This document shows, piece after piece, positions 16,405 through 26,016 of a DNA stretch of 64,000 nucleotides. The stretch covers positions 2,030,380 through 2,094,379 of the forward strand of contig NC_018664.1 of the NCBI RefSeq assembly GCF_000299355.1, in the 5' to 3' direction. This DNA comes from Gottschalkia acidurici 9a. GTDB lineage: Bacteria; Bacillota; Clostridia; Tissierellales; Gottschalkiaceae. The position numbers were made by a program, and so were the translations under genes. The notes beneath the pieces were generated by a model. It made no database searches, had not been told where the DNA came from, and saw only the letters and a list, made by a program, of their open reading frames with translations. Position 1 is the stretch's first letter. Each line of letters begins with the position of its first letter.

Positions 16405-17736
16405 TCATAGATATTGTTTATGTACGAAGTTCAAATATACAAATAAAAGTATTATTCCTAAGCCTTTAATATCTATAAATATTGGCAGTTTTAATATATA
16501 AGCTAGCAATAGTACTAAAGCATAAGATATACAAAAAAATAGATTTAGGTTTTTTAAATTCTTATAATATAAATTTGGTTTTAATTTTAATTGATAAAAT
16601 CCTATATATATCAAAGGAATACCAATAAATATTGAAATATAGAATACAAAAGATAAGATTTTTAAAATAATATTTAATTTAATTTCCTGCAGCGATATTA
16701 TATAGCTTGTGTCTAAAAAACCTTCCCATAATATATTACTAAGTAAATTAAATAAAAATTTAATACTTATAATTTCTTCGGAAATATACTCTTTTGGAAT
16801 ATATATATTGAACTTTACTATATTCCATATTATAAAGACACTTAAAATAATAATAATTATATATAACATCTTATTAACTACCTTACGTATATTTCTTTTT
16901 AAAACATCCACTAAATAATCTTCTTTGCATTCTCTCAAAATAAAACTATATAAATCCCTTATCATATATATAGCGAATTTAATAGTAATTATTATAGAGA
17001 TAGTACCTAGTAAAAACATTATGATTCTTGGCTTTTGTATACTCTGCATACTTTTAATATTATAGTCATATATGTTATAATCATCAGGATGTTTACCTAT
17101 TAATTTCAAGGCATTTTCCATATCCTCAATATTTTTTTTCGTTGTATATGAATTGCTAGTCTTTATTTCCAAGTGAGATATTCTTGTACATTCGTCTATT
17201 TTTAAAAGAGACTCCAGCGGCATATATATTTCTAACATTTTTTCATGTGACTTAATGCCTACTATTTTAAATTTTTCTTCAAGTATATAAATTTCTTTTC
17301 CTAAAACATCTATGCTTCCAAAAGCTTTCCATGCTAGTTTTTCATCAATTACTACAATTTTTTCATTTAGCTCCTCATCTTTTTTATTAAAGAAGTAACC
17401 CTTATTAAACTTTACATTATTAAAATTAGTATAGTTATAGTTTGTCCCTATAAGTCTTACATTTGTAACATCTTCTATATCTACTTCATTATATGATGAA
17501 AATGTAATTTCACTATTTTTAAATATATCTTTTAGATTTTTTATGTCTTCAAGTGTAAACGGAGCTCCATCTTTATTAGTTTTTAAATCCTTAATATTTA
17601 CTATAACTTTTTCCATACCATACTTTCCGTTAATCTCTTGTAGCTTCAAAACCAATGAATTTCCTAATACTGTACCTAATATTATCAGTAACAAACCCAT
17701 ATATATTAAAATCATTGAAAAACCAGCTTTTTTCAC
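16405..17736 (-). CDS. MacB/FtsX-like membrane protein
   Basis: 443 residues. There is an N-terminal helix (about 8-28), an extracytoplasmic MacB-PCD-like domain (about 30-235; note VVIDEKLAWKAFGS and VLGKEIYI, typical of the fold), then three or four helices (about 237-260, 288-308, 358-380, 403-440). This is the topology of an FtsX/MacB permease, but its helices diverge from characterised exporters. The GTG start overlaps the stop of the HlyD-like gene by 4 nt, so the two are translationally coupled, like MacA/MacB pairs. No MacB-type ATPase is encoded next to it. Confidence 0.75.
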   Translation of the reverse strand: MKKAGFSMILIYMGLLLIILGTVLGNSLVLKLQEINGKYGMEKVIVNIKDLKTNKDGAPFTLEDIKNLKDIFKNSEITFSSYNEVDIEDVTNVRLIGTNYNYTNFNNVKFNKGYFFNKKDEELNEKIVVIDEKLAWKAFGSIDVLGKEIYILEEKFKIVGIKSHEKMLEIYMPLESLLKIDECTRISHLEIKTSNSYTTKKNIEDMENALKLIGKHPDDYNIYDYNIKSMQSIQKPRIIMFLLGTISIIITIKFAIYMIRDLYSFILRECKEDYLVDVLKRNIRKVVNKMLYIIIIILSVFIIWNIVKFNIYIPKEYISEEIISIKFLFNLLSNILWEGFLDTSYIISLQEIKLNIILKILSFVFYISIFIGIPLIYIGFYQLKLKPNLYYKNLKNLNLFFCISYALVLLLAYILKLPIFIDIKGLGIILLFVYLNFVHKQYL

Positions 17737-18992
17737 TCCACCTTTATCCTTTCCTTCTCTGATATTGGTCTATCACTATTTACTATAATCTCATCTTCAA
17801 TGTCTATGATACCAACTACAGCTGTATTTGAATTGTCCGAATCTTCTATGTTTAATCTGATTTCTTGAGTATAATACTCCTTTCCAAATGGACCCTCTGT
17901 AGTTTTAACTATCAGCACAAATCTACCCTTATAGTCTTCACGTATAGCTTCATTTGGAACTAATAAATCATAATTTAAGGATTTCTTTTTTATATTTACT
18001 TCAGCTATCTCTCCTCCTACTAATTTTTCTGAATTTAAAGATATTATTATTTCTTTTTCGTCTCTTTTTTCTTCTTGAGTATTTGAATTATCTATAATAT
18101 CTGTAATTTTTCCTTCTATATTTTCTCCTATAGACCTTATGACTACTTCTACTACATCTTCTTTATTTAAATAAGAAGCTTTTTTGATATCTAAAGGAAT
18201 TCTTACTTGATATCCTTTAGATATATCTGATATTTTATATAAAGGCTTTGATGAATCTGTAAAAGTACCTTCTAAAAAATTAATCTCTTCTATTCTTCCG
18301 TCCATTTTAGCCATCATCTTACCTAAATTTTCTATGTCATCTTTGAGACTATTAATTTTGTTTTCTTGTAGCTTTAATTCAAGTTCTAACTCTTTTGTAT
18401 TAAGTTTTCTTTCTTCTATTTCTCTTTCTTTATCTAGTAAAACTTTTTGATACTCTCTCTTTATATTATTCAAGTTTATTTCTGATTTTTTAATATTAGC
18501 TTCAGATTCTCCTCCAATTTTATAAAGCTCCTTATTTATTCTCAATTCGTCTTCAGCTTGTCTAATCTTATCTTCTAAGGATCTAAGATCTATATTATAT
18601 TTTTCATCTATATTACTACTAAGCTTCTCAATACTAACTTTTTTTTTCTCAAATGTTATAAGTTCATCTTCTAGATTCCTTTGTAACTCTCTAGTGTCAA
18701 CATTCATAAGTACCTGTCCACTATTAACTAAATCTCCGACCTTAACATTTACATCAGTAACCTTAAGAGATTTGTCCATATAAAACTCATAAGTTTCCTT
18801 TGCCTCTATTTTTCCCTCTCCACTAATAGCTATTTCTAGCTCACCACTGGTTGGATTAGTTACACTTACAGTAGGTATCATAAAGTTATAGATTGTTTTC
18901 GAAAAAAACGTAAGAAAAATCATTGTTATAATAAATCCTTTTATAGCTTTTTTTATAAAGACTCTATCTGTGTCTTCTCTAATATCTGCCAT
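17733..18992 (-). CDS. HlyD/MacA-like periplasmic adaptor protein
   Basis: 419 residues. There is an N-terminal membrane anchor (about 17-36), a lipoyl/barrel half (about 50-90; GEGKIEAKETYEF, VKVGDLVNSGQVL), a long coiled coil (about 93-225, rich in Glu, Lys and Leu), and the second barrel half with a C-terminal domain (LLVPNEAIREDYKGR). It is a membrane fusion-type adaptor that in Gram-positives works with MacB/FtsX-like permeases. The start has AGGAGG 8 nt away. It overlaps the FtsX-like gene downstream and follows a sugar-type permease by 16 bp, so it belongs to one operon with an importer, which is uncommon. Confidence 0.88.
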   Translation of the reverse strand: MADIREDTDRVFIKKAIKGFIITMIFLTFFSKTIYNFMIPTVSVTNPTSGELEIAISGEGKIEAKETYEFYMDKSLKVTDVNVKVGDLVNSGQVLMNVDTRELQRNLEDELITFEKKKVSIEKLSSNIDEKYNIDLRSLEDKIRQAEDELRINKELYKIGGESEANIKKSEINLNNIKREYQKVLLDKEREIEERKLNTKELELELKLQENKINSLKDDIENLGKMMAKMDGRIEEINFLEGTFTDSSKPLYKISDISKGYQVRIPLDIKKASYLNKEDVVEVVIRSIGENIEGKITDIIDNSNTQEEKRDEKEIIISLNSEKLVGGEIAEVNIKKKSLNYDLLVPNEAIREDYKGRFVLIVKTTEGPFGKEYYTQEIRLNIEDSDNSNTAVVGIIDIEDEIIVNSDRPISEKERIKVE

Positions 18993-19008
18993 ATATCTGT
19001 CCTCCTAG

Positions 19009-19854
19009 TTAGCCCTTATTCCCAGAATCTTTTATACCTTCAGTAAGATATTTTCCGCAATATAAAAACATAAGTAACATAGGTATCATGTAAAAAAAAG
19101 AAGCTGCAAATGCAACACCCTTTTCATTTTGATTTATTGCATATAAATAAGTAGATAGTGGTTGTTTATATTCTTCTTTTAAAAATACAATGGGCTGTTC
19201 TACCATATTCCAGTTATCTATAAACGTAAGTATTGCTAATGCTACTATAGCTGTCTTACAAAGAGGAGCTACTATTTTTATAAAGATTCCCAATGTACTT
19301 GCTCCATCTATTCTAGCAGCCTCTATATAAGACTTAGGTATTTTTTTCATATATTGCCTTAGTAAAAACACTCCATATGTATTAAATATACCTGGAAATA
19401 TTATTGATAAGTAACTTCCAATTAAGTTTAGTTTATCTGCAATAATATAGTTAGGAACTAATGTTACATGAATAGGCATAAGCATCACAACTATATATAC
19501 AAAAAACAGATGTTCCTTCCATTTTAATTTACTTATATGAAATGCATATGATGCCATCAAGGATACTACTACTTGTCCTAAAGTAATAGGTAAAACTATT
19601 AAAATGGAGTTCCAAAACATATTAAAATACATATTATTTTTTATAAACAATGAATAGTATTGTTCTATAGTTACTTCTTCAGGAATTAATTTCATAGTTA
19701 TAAACTCTATTTTCTCACTTTCAATATCATAGCTATTATTAATTTCCCTTTCCGACATAAATGAATTTAACATAGTAAAAATCGTAGGAAAAGAAAATAT
19801 GACTACTAGAAGAGTTACTATTATTAAAGCTATAATCTTTTTTATATTTAACAC
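19009..19854 (-). CDS. Carbohydrate-type ABC transporter permease (MalG-like)
   Basis: 281 residues with six predicted helices. The EAA loop EAARIDGASTLGIFIKIVAPL (about residue 180) contacts the ATPase. The N-terminal region matches the CUT1 MalG/LacG type, including a periplasmic segment before helix 2. It starts at GTG with AGGTGA upstream and follows the MalF-like permease by 11 bp. It forms the second half of the transmembrane channel. The substrate cannot be inferred. Confidence 0.9.
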   Translation of the reverse strand: MLNIKKIIALIIVTLLVVIFSFPTIFTMLNSFMSEREINNSYDIESEKIEFITMKLIPEEVTIEQYYSLFIKNNMYFNMFWNSILIVLPITLGQVVVSLMASYAFHISKLKWKEHLFFVYIVVMLMPIHVTLVPNYIIADKLNLIGSYLSIIFPGIFNTYGVFLLRQYMKKIPKSYIEAARIDGASTLGIFIKIVAPLCKTAIVALAILTFIDNWNMVEQPIVFLKEEYKQPLSTYLYAINQNEKGVAFAASFFYMIPMLLMFLYCGKYLTEGIKDSGNKG

Positions 19855-19865
19855 TAAATCACCTC

Positions 19866-20720
19866 TTAATCAAAACTATCAGAGCTTATTTTCTTTTCAA
19901 CCTTAAATATAAAATATACTAGTATAGCGATAGCACATGTTATTATGTATGCTGATGTAGATAGTCTTTGATAATTAACCGAACTAAACATATTATTCAT
20001 ATAGTGCTGAATCATATATATGCTTTCATGAGGATATTCTCCAAATACTAAGTAAATTTCTCTAAAGGTTTTAAATGAATTGATAATAGAAATTATAAAT
20101 ATAAAAAAAGTCGTTGGTGTTAAATATACTATAGTTATATTAAAAAACTTCTGAATACTATTTGCTCCGTCTATGTTAGCAGCTTCATAGTAAACTTTAG
20201 GTATTTCACTTAATCCAGCTAAATATAATATAACGTTATATCCAATGTTCCTCCACATATAAATTAATACTATGATTATCCTAGACCATCCTGTATTTAT
20301 CCAATCTATACCTTCTATATTAAAGACGTTTAATATATAGTTTAGCAACCCCTTTGAATCAAAAATAATTTGCCAAAAGAATGCTACAGATGCAACTGGA
20401 ACTACCAAGGGACACATAAATATAGTTCTAAGCAAGTTTTTTAAAAAACTTATTTTGTTTAAAAGTATTGCTATCAATAGTGAAAATATTATATTTAAAG
20501 GAATGCTTATAGCTATAAATATAACTGTATTTAACATAGCTTTTAAAAATACAGTGTTAGTCAGCAGTTCTTTAAAACTATTTAACCCTATAAATTTGTT
20601 GTCTATAGGGTTAAAGGCTATATAATATATACTTGCTATAAAAGGCAATAGGTAGAATATTAAAAATCCTATTAAGCTTGGTATGAGAAATAAATTTACC
20701 TTGTCTTTAATACTGTTCAT
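19866..20720 (-). CDS. Carbohydrate-type ABC transporter permease (MalF-like)
   Basis: 284 residues with six helices. The EAA motif YEAANIDGANSIQKFF is near residue 185. Its N-terminus FLIPSLIGFLIFYLLPFIASIYYI is typical of CUT1 permeases. The gene overlaps the end of the solute-binding protein gene by 14 nt, so the two are coupled. It pairs with the MalG-like protein downstream. Confidence 0.9.
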   Translation of the reverse strand: MNSIKDKVNLFLIPSLIGFLIFYLLPFIASIYYIAFNPIDNKFIGLNSFKELLTNTVFLKAMLNTVIFIAISIPLNIIFSLLIAILLNKISFLKNLLRTIFMCPLVVPVASVAFFWQIIFDSKGLLNYILNVFNIEGIDWINTGWSRIIIVLIYMWRNIGYNVILYLAGLSEIPKVYYEAANIDGANSIQKFFNITIVYLTPTTFFIFIISIINSFKTFREIYLVFGEYPHESIYMIQHYMNNMFSSVNYQRLSTSAYIITCAIAILVYFIFKVEKKISSDSFD

Positions 20721-22029
20721 TTAAGTACATTAAGACCTTTTTTTGTATATTTTTAGCTACTTCTTCTGCTGACTTTTTTCCTGAAAAATACGTTTCTATT
20801 TCTTTAAAAACGATATCATTAATTACACGATTGCTATGAACATATTTATTAGCATTTAACATACGTTCTCTTTTGATTTCCGTTATTTCATCAAATGTAT
20901 TAATAGCTTTATCCTTGTCTAATTCATCTTTTTCTATATCTTTTATGTACTCATTATGTTCTTTTTTAATTTTTTCTTCAAAAGCTATTTTATTTACCGG
21001 CAAAAGGTAATTATTTGGTGAAGATTGCATCTCACTAGAAATTAAAAATTTCATAAATTTCCATGCTATATCTTTATTTTTAGAATTATTATTCATCGCA
21101 TAACTATGGCCTGGGCGAAAGTTTACTTTCCCATTTCCTGAAGGTTCTCTATAAATACGTTTATCATCATATTTAGCTAATAGTTCTTTTGAAGCAACTG
21201 ATGTCTCATAATATATTTCATTTTCAAAATAAATATTAGCCTTTGGATACTTTGATTTCTCTGAAGGTGATAATATAACTTTATCGTCAGATATTTTCTT
21301 ACTGTATTTAAGTAGATTTATAAACTCTTCTGAATCAAAGTTTACACTCTTTTTATTTTCATTTACAAAATCTTCATAAGTATCTCCAAATATTGCTGCA
21401 AAAACACGAGTACTAGAATATTCAACTACATAGTCATTTTCATTTTTGTTCTTACCTAAGTCATAAAAATCTTCCCATGTCCAATTCTTGTCATCTACTT
21501 TTATATCTTTTGCTCCCCTTAATAAGCCAAAGTCAATATCAGTTGGAAGTGTATATAGGCCTTCTCTGTATTCTATGCCTTTAAATATATTCATATAGTA
21601 CTCATCCTTATTAAATTCCCTATCATTTTCTATTAATTTGTTTAAATCTACAAGTAATCCCTTGTTTATATACTCTTGATAAGGAAGTCTCCAGGAATCA
21701 CAAAGTATTATATCAGGACCACCTCCAGCCATAAGCTCAGTGTTTATACTACGTGTAAATTTATCTTTGGACTCATCGTATGCTTTTTTATCAAGATCCT
21801 TACGATTTTTTGGCAAATGTTCTTTTATATTAATTTTTATACCTGGATTATTTTTTTCAAATTCACGTGCTACTGCTTCTAAGTAGTTATCTGATGCAAA
21901 TCCTTCTATATTTATAACTTTGTTTTCTCCTCTCTTAGAACTAGTATCTTTAAAATTACTGCACGCCGTAAAAGTAAATAATATTAAAGAATTTAATATT
22001 AGTATAAAAACCTTATTTAAATCTTTCAT
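20707..22029 (-). CDS. Extracellular solute-binding lipoprotein (family 1 type)
   Basis: 440 residues. A lipoprotein signal peptide ends in the lipobox FTAC (Cys about 23). The mature part has the family 1 extracellular-binding fold: INIEGFASDNYLEAVAREFEK, GGGPDIILCDSW (about residue 104), and PGHSYAMNNNSKNKDIAWKFMKFL near the C-terminus. It captures the ligand for the MalF/MalG-like channel. The ligand is unknown; family members bind sugars, and some bind other solutes. The gene follows the permease-kinase fusion after a terminator-like hairpin, so it may also have its own promoter or be attenuated. Confidence 0.88.
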   Translation of the reverse strand: MKDLNKVFILILNSLILFTFTACSNFKDTSSKRGENKVINIEGFASDNYLEAVAREFEKNNPGIKINIKEHLPKNRKDLDKKAYDESKDKFTRSINTELMAGGGPDIILCDSWRLPYQEYINKGLLVDLNKLIENDREFNKDEYYMNIFKGIEYREGLYTLPTDIDFGLLRGAKDIKVDDKNWTWEDFYDLGKNKNENDYVVEYSSTRVFAAIFGDTYEDFVNENKKSVNFDSEEFINLLKYSKKISDDKVILSPSEKSKYPKANIYFENEIYYETSVASKELLAKYDDKRIYREPSGNGKVNFRPGHSYAMNNNSKNKDIAWKFMKFLISSEMQSSPNNYLLPVNKIAFEEKIKKEHNEYIKDIEKDELDKDKAINTFDEITEIKRERMLNANKYVHSNRVINDIVFKEIETYFSGKKSAEEVAKNIQKKVLMYLNEQY

Positions 22030-22049
22030 TTTTATCTCTCCTCCAAATA

Positions 22050-22115
22050 AAAAAGATGATATTTTTAGGTGTTAAGCTAATAACCCTTAATTCACCTAAA
22101 AGATACCATCTTTTT
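22050..22115 (-). terminator. Hairpin between the kinase fusion and the binding-protein gene
   Basis: A long interrupted stem (22050-22071/22093-22115) is followed by TTTTTT on the - strand, 20 nt before the ribosome site of the lipoprotein gene. It could end the regulator transcript or lower expression of the downstream genes. Confidence 0.7.
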
Positions 22116-22166
22116 ATATACACTTCAACTATATTTGCAAAAGTGTAGCCTTTATATGCAAAAGTG

Positions 22167-25100
22167 TTAGTCAATACTTTTATTTTTAAGTAAAACAGAT
22201 AATTTAAAAAATTTATTAGCACAACTTATATCTAAATCTCCATCATATTTATTTACTATATTTCTTATAGTAGATAAACCATATCCGTGATAAGTTTTAT
22301 CTATCTTTGTCGTTTCTAAAAAGTTTACATCTATATTCTCATATACGGGATTTATTATAACAATAGAAATATACTCTTGTACTGTTGATAATTTAACTAT
22401 TATAGTTCTATTACTATTAGTCTCTGATATTTTTTCAGTCGCCTCAATTGCATTATCAATAGCATTTGATAGTAATATAGAAATATCAATATGATCTATG
22501 ACGATTTCTTTTGATATAGCTAACTTATAATCTAATTTACTGTTAATTTCTTTAATTCTTTTACATTTTGAGTTTAAAATAGAGTCTAGGGACGCTATTC
22601 CTGTATCAAAATAGTTTTTTATACTCTTCACTTCCCCTGTTAACTCTAATATATAATTTTTAGCACTTTCTAAATCATTTTTTTCTAAGTATCCATGTAT
22701 AGCTAATAAATTTGCGTTTATATCATGCTTTATTCTTCTAATTTCATTTTGTGAGCTATACAGTTCTTTATAATATTCCTTTTGAATTTTAAGTTGATTT
22801 TCAATAAATAATATCTTCTGCTTCTCTACCTCTACTTTTATTTTACGTTCAATAATATAAAATAAAAGTATTGCTCCAAAGGCTGCTAGTGTACATAAAG
22901 TTATAGAAATAGCACTAAACTCTAGTATTTCTATTATAGGAAGCCTATATTTAACTATATTTGGCATTCCAAAGTCGTTTTTATACTGCTTTATAACCAT
23001 TTTAATAAATATATAGATTTTATAAGAACCTAATATGGCAGAAGCTATACTTCCTAATATTCCATACACAATAGCTTCTTTCAATATAATATTTTTTATT
23101 TTATTAAATTTCATATTTGTATTTATTAATAATTTAGTTCTTATTGTATTAAATATATTTAACCCAGCTATAAATAATAATATACTTATGATTATTCCAT
23201 ACCTTTTTTTATTTTCTTTACTTAAACTTTTAGACTTTTGAATATGTTCAATTTTGCTTTTTATAGTTGAAAAAGGTTTGTTTTTTATTATTTTATTTAG
23301 TTTTTTATATACATAATCTTCCTTTCCCTTTTCCACTCTGATGTTAACGGTTCTATATTCATTTCTTCCAGTCATATCTATGAGCTTACTTTTTGGGATT
23401 ATAATCTCGGGCATTGTTCCTATTCCATTGTCTCCTTTTATCGACCACTCTTTTTTCAATAACGCTCCTACTCTTACTTTATAATCTGTATAAGTTAGTT
23501 TACCCTCTTTTACTATAGGCATTTTTACAGTGATTATATCCCCTACTTTTAAATTTTTTCTAACTTTTTTGATTTTATAGTTATTTAATCCATCATAGTA
23601 ATAGTTATATGCTATAACACTAGGATATTTATCTAATGTTTCATCTAATATAGATTTGCTATCAATATACTTTTCTAACTTCTTTAGTTTACCATCATCA
23701 TAACCTTTTATCTGAATGTGTGTTTCAATATTTTCACTTCCATTTGATACTCCTATATCTTTTATATATTCATCTTCTATATCTCTGATATTTGACTTTA
23801 AAAAACCATATATTTTTATAACAGAGTCAACTTCACTAACACCATCTATATTAGATATATTTTTTATATCCTCATCGGTATACCCTGTAAAATTAGTATC
23901 TATATTAAAATAATAGTCATAATCCAGTATAAAGTCATTATCTTCCATTGATAGCAGTCTAGGTGATATATCATCAAGAATACTATCATTTATACTAGAG
24001 ATATGCTCTATATAAACCATCCCACCTATACTTATAGATAAAACCGTTATAATAGATATTATCTTATTTTTTATACTATTTTTATAATTTATTTTTCTAT
24101 TTATATTAAATATTTTATCTAATTTTCTAAGTACTTTACTTTTTAGTAGTAATAGTTGTACTACACTTGATACTATAGTCATTAACGTCCCAACTTTAAT
24201 AGACCTTGTTATAGTTTTTAAACTTATATAGATATCTCCTTTAACATCAAGCAGTATACTTGTTGATACATATCCGAACATTTCTACTCCATAATGTGCA
24301 AAAGTAGCTCCTAATATAGTTCCTAAAATTATTCCTAGCGTCATTATCATTAGACTTTGAATAAGTATTATAACATCTACATCTTTATTTGATAGTTTTA
24401 AAGTTTCTTTATCTTGTATAATATTATTTATTAGACTATTAAATATAATAGATAATAACAAAGTAACTGTAATAATAACTAAAGTTTTTATATAGACGTA
24501 ATTCTCACCATTCTGTGCAGCATAATAATCATCTAATGCTCCTATTAGATGATTATCACCGTTATAATTTGATCTTTCTATGTTATATCTTTCTCTTATT
24601 TGATCTAATTTTTCTTTATGATTTATATTTGTTTTAAGCTTTACATAAGTTTCATATTTTATTAAATTATCCGGTATTATTTTGGTTTCTCCTTCTTCAA
24701 AAAACGTAAAACCTTTAAATATATGATATTCTTTGTAGTAGTCACTTGGCTTGTCTATTATGCCTACTAGTTTAAACTCCTTATCTTCTACAAATATTTG
24801 ATTTATGTTATTTTCGTCTTTATATTCCTTTTTAATTTTAAAGTTAATTATTTGATTTAACTCTTCCTTTAGCCCCATTTTCTTCAGGGTTTGTGATTCT
24901 AATATTAATTCTCCATGTTTTTTAGGTATGTGTCCTTTTTTAAGGATATATTCATTCATATTTATATAATATTTATCTACAGAGTTTAAGCTTAAACTAA
25001 CTCCATTATCATATATAGCCTGTCCCAAGTTTGCAATTTCTACTGATTTATCTATATCTTTATCTAGTTTAATTTCTTTTACTTTTTCTTTATCTAGATT

Positions 25101-25289
25101 AATATAAGCCCCATGAAAAGAACCATATATCTTGTACACATTCTCTAACTGACCTCTACTTTGACTTTCTCCTATTACATCAAGTCCGAATACTATTGCC
25201 ACTGCTAAAGAAATTCCCAATATAGAAATAATTACTCTATCTTTTTCACTTTTAAAATAATTTAAAGCTAAGTATATGTATTTTTTCAT
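22167..25289 (-). CDS. FtsX-type ABC permease fused to an AgrC-like GHKL histidine kinase
   Basis: One uninterrupted 1040-residue frame. The N-terminal 815 residues form a full FtsX/MacB-like permease: helix about 19-40, extracellular domain 41-265, three helices (266-290, 307-335, 365-383), helix 407-428, second extracellular domain 430-695, and three helices (697-717, 738-770, 786-813). A short coiled coil leads to a DHp-like segment with RRIKHDINANLLAIHGYL (His855), then a GHKL ATPase domain with N-box LLSNAIDNAIEAT (about 939) and G-box HGYGLSTIRN (about 1001). The kinase resembles AgrC/LytTR-partner kinases, and a LytTR regulator lies 16 bp upstream. The permease part probably senses a ligand or a transporter state. 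This architecture is not one I know as standard. Confidence 0.85.
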   Translation of the reverse strand: MKKYIYLALNYFKSEKDRVIISILGISLAVAIVFGLDVIGESQSRGQLENVYKIYGSFHGAYINLDKEKVKEIKLDKDIDKSVEIANLGQAIYDNGVSLSLNSVDKYYINMNEYILKKGHIPKKHGELILESQTLKKMGLKEELNQIINFKIKKEYKDENNINQIFVEDKEFKLVGIIDKPSDYYKEYHIFKGFTFFEEGETKIIPDNLIKYETYVKLKTNINHKEKLDQIRERYNIERSNYNGDNHLIGALDDYYAAQNGENYVYIKTLVIITVTLLLSIIFNSLINNIIQDKETLKLSNKDVDVIILIQSLMIMTLGIILGTILGATFAHYGVEMFGYVSTSILLDVKGDIYISLKTITRSIKVGTLMTIVSSVVQLLLLKSKVLRKLDKIFNINRKINYKNSIKNKIISIITVLSISIGGMVYIEHISSINDSILDDISPRLLSMEDNDFILDYDYYFNIDTNFTGYTDEDIKNISNIDGVSEVDSVIKIYGFLKSNIRDIEDEYIKDIGVSNGSENIETHIQIKGYDDGKLKKLEKYIDSKSILDETLDKYPSVIAYNYYYDGLNNYKIKKVRKNLKVGDIITVKMPIVKEGKLTYTDYKVRVGALLKKEWSIKGDNGIGTMPEIIIPKSKLIDMTGRNEYRTVNIRVEKGKEDYVYKKLNKIIKNKPFSTIKSKIEHIQKSKSLSKENKKRYGIIISILLFIAGLNIFNTIRTKLLINTNMKFNKIKNIILKEAIVYGILGSIASAILGSYKIYIFIKMVIKQYKNDFGMPNIVKYRLPIIEILEFSAISITLCTLAAFGAILLFYIIERKIKVEVEKQKILFIENQLKIQKEYYKELYSSQNEIRRIKHDINANLLAIHGYLEKNDLESAKNYILELTGEVKSIKNYFDTGIASLDSILNSKCKRIKEINSKLDYKLAISKEIVIDHIDISILLSNAIDNAIEATEKISETNSNRTIIVKLSTVQEYISIVIINPVYENIDVNFLETTKIDKTYHGYGLSTIRNIVNKYDGDLDISCANKFFKLSVLLKNKSID

Positions 25290-25305
25290 TTTTATCTCCT
25301 AATAT

Positions 25306-26016
25306 TTATATACTATGACCCTCTAAGTATCTGTTAAATTCTTTTATAGTATCAGCTCTTTTTCTTACGCTTATTGGAACTTCACTTCCATTAGTTAATA
25401 TAATGTCTGACTTACTTATCTCCTTTATATATGCCATATTAACAAGAAACCCCTGATGACAAGTAACAAAATTATATGATTTTAAAATTTTCTCCTGATC
25501 CTTTAACTTACCTACTGATTCATAAATATTGTCTTCTGTAAAAACTTTTATATGTCTTCTATAACCTTCAATATATAAAATATCTTTTATTTCTAAATTA
25601 ATTATTGATTCATTATTTTTAACTGAATATTTGAAATAATTTACTCTATGTTGTTTAATCGCTTTATTAAGTACTTCATTAAACTCTTCTAGTGTAAATG
25701 GCTTTACAAGATAGTTAAAAGCATTTAAAGAAAAAACATTAAAAACATATTGAGTATAACTAGATATAAATATTATTATTACATTTTTGTCTAATTTTCT
25801 GATTTCTTCTGCTGTGTCTAATCCATTTATATTTATAAGTTCAACGTCTAAGAGTAAAATATCATATTTATGTTCTGCATTATAAGAATTTAATAAATCT
25901 TCTCCACAACAAAATTCAAACATCTCTATCTCAGGATATTCTTCAATATATGTATTTAAATGGTTTTTTATTTTATCTCTAAAAATCTTATCATCATCGC
26001 ATAGTGCTACTTTCAT
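25306..26016 (-). CDS. LytTR-family response regulator
   Basis: 236 residues. The receiver domain (1-120) has the acidic pair in LCDDD, phospho-acceptor Asp57 in LLLDVEL and Lys105 in LVKPF. The LytTR DNA-binding domain (about 130-236) has ILYIEGYRRHIKVFT and FVTCHQGFLVNMAYI. It is the AgrA/VirR type. The frame opens at 26031, but the first five codons are the ribosome site itself (AGGAGG), so ATG 26016 is the start. It is the first gene of the operon and is the evident partner of the fused kinase downstream. It probably controls the transporter genes that follow. Confidence 0.93.
   Translation of the reverse strand: MKVALCDDDKIFRDKIKNHLNTYIEEYPEIEMFEFCCGEDLLNSYNAEHKYDILLLDVELININGLDTAEEIRKLDKNVIIIFISSYTQYVFNVFSLNAFNYLVKPFTLEEFNEVLNKAIKQHRVNYFKYSVKNNESIINLEIKDILYIEGYRRHIKVFTEDNIYESVGKLKDQEKILKSYNFVTCHQGFLVNMAYIKEISKSDIILTNGSEVPISVRKRADTIKEFNRYLEGHSI

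Noticed and set aside
22013-22222. 69-codon - strand frame between the kinase fusion and the binding-protein gene
   Set aside because: It starts inside the kinase gene, runs through the terminator hairpin and ends in the next gene; no ribosome site.
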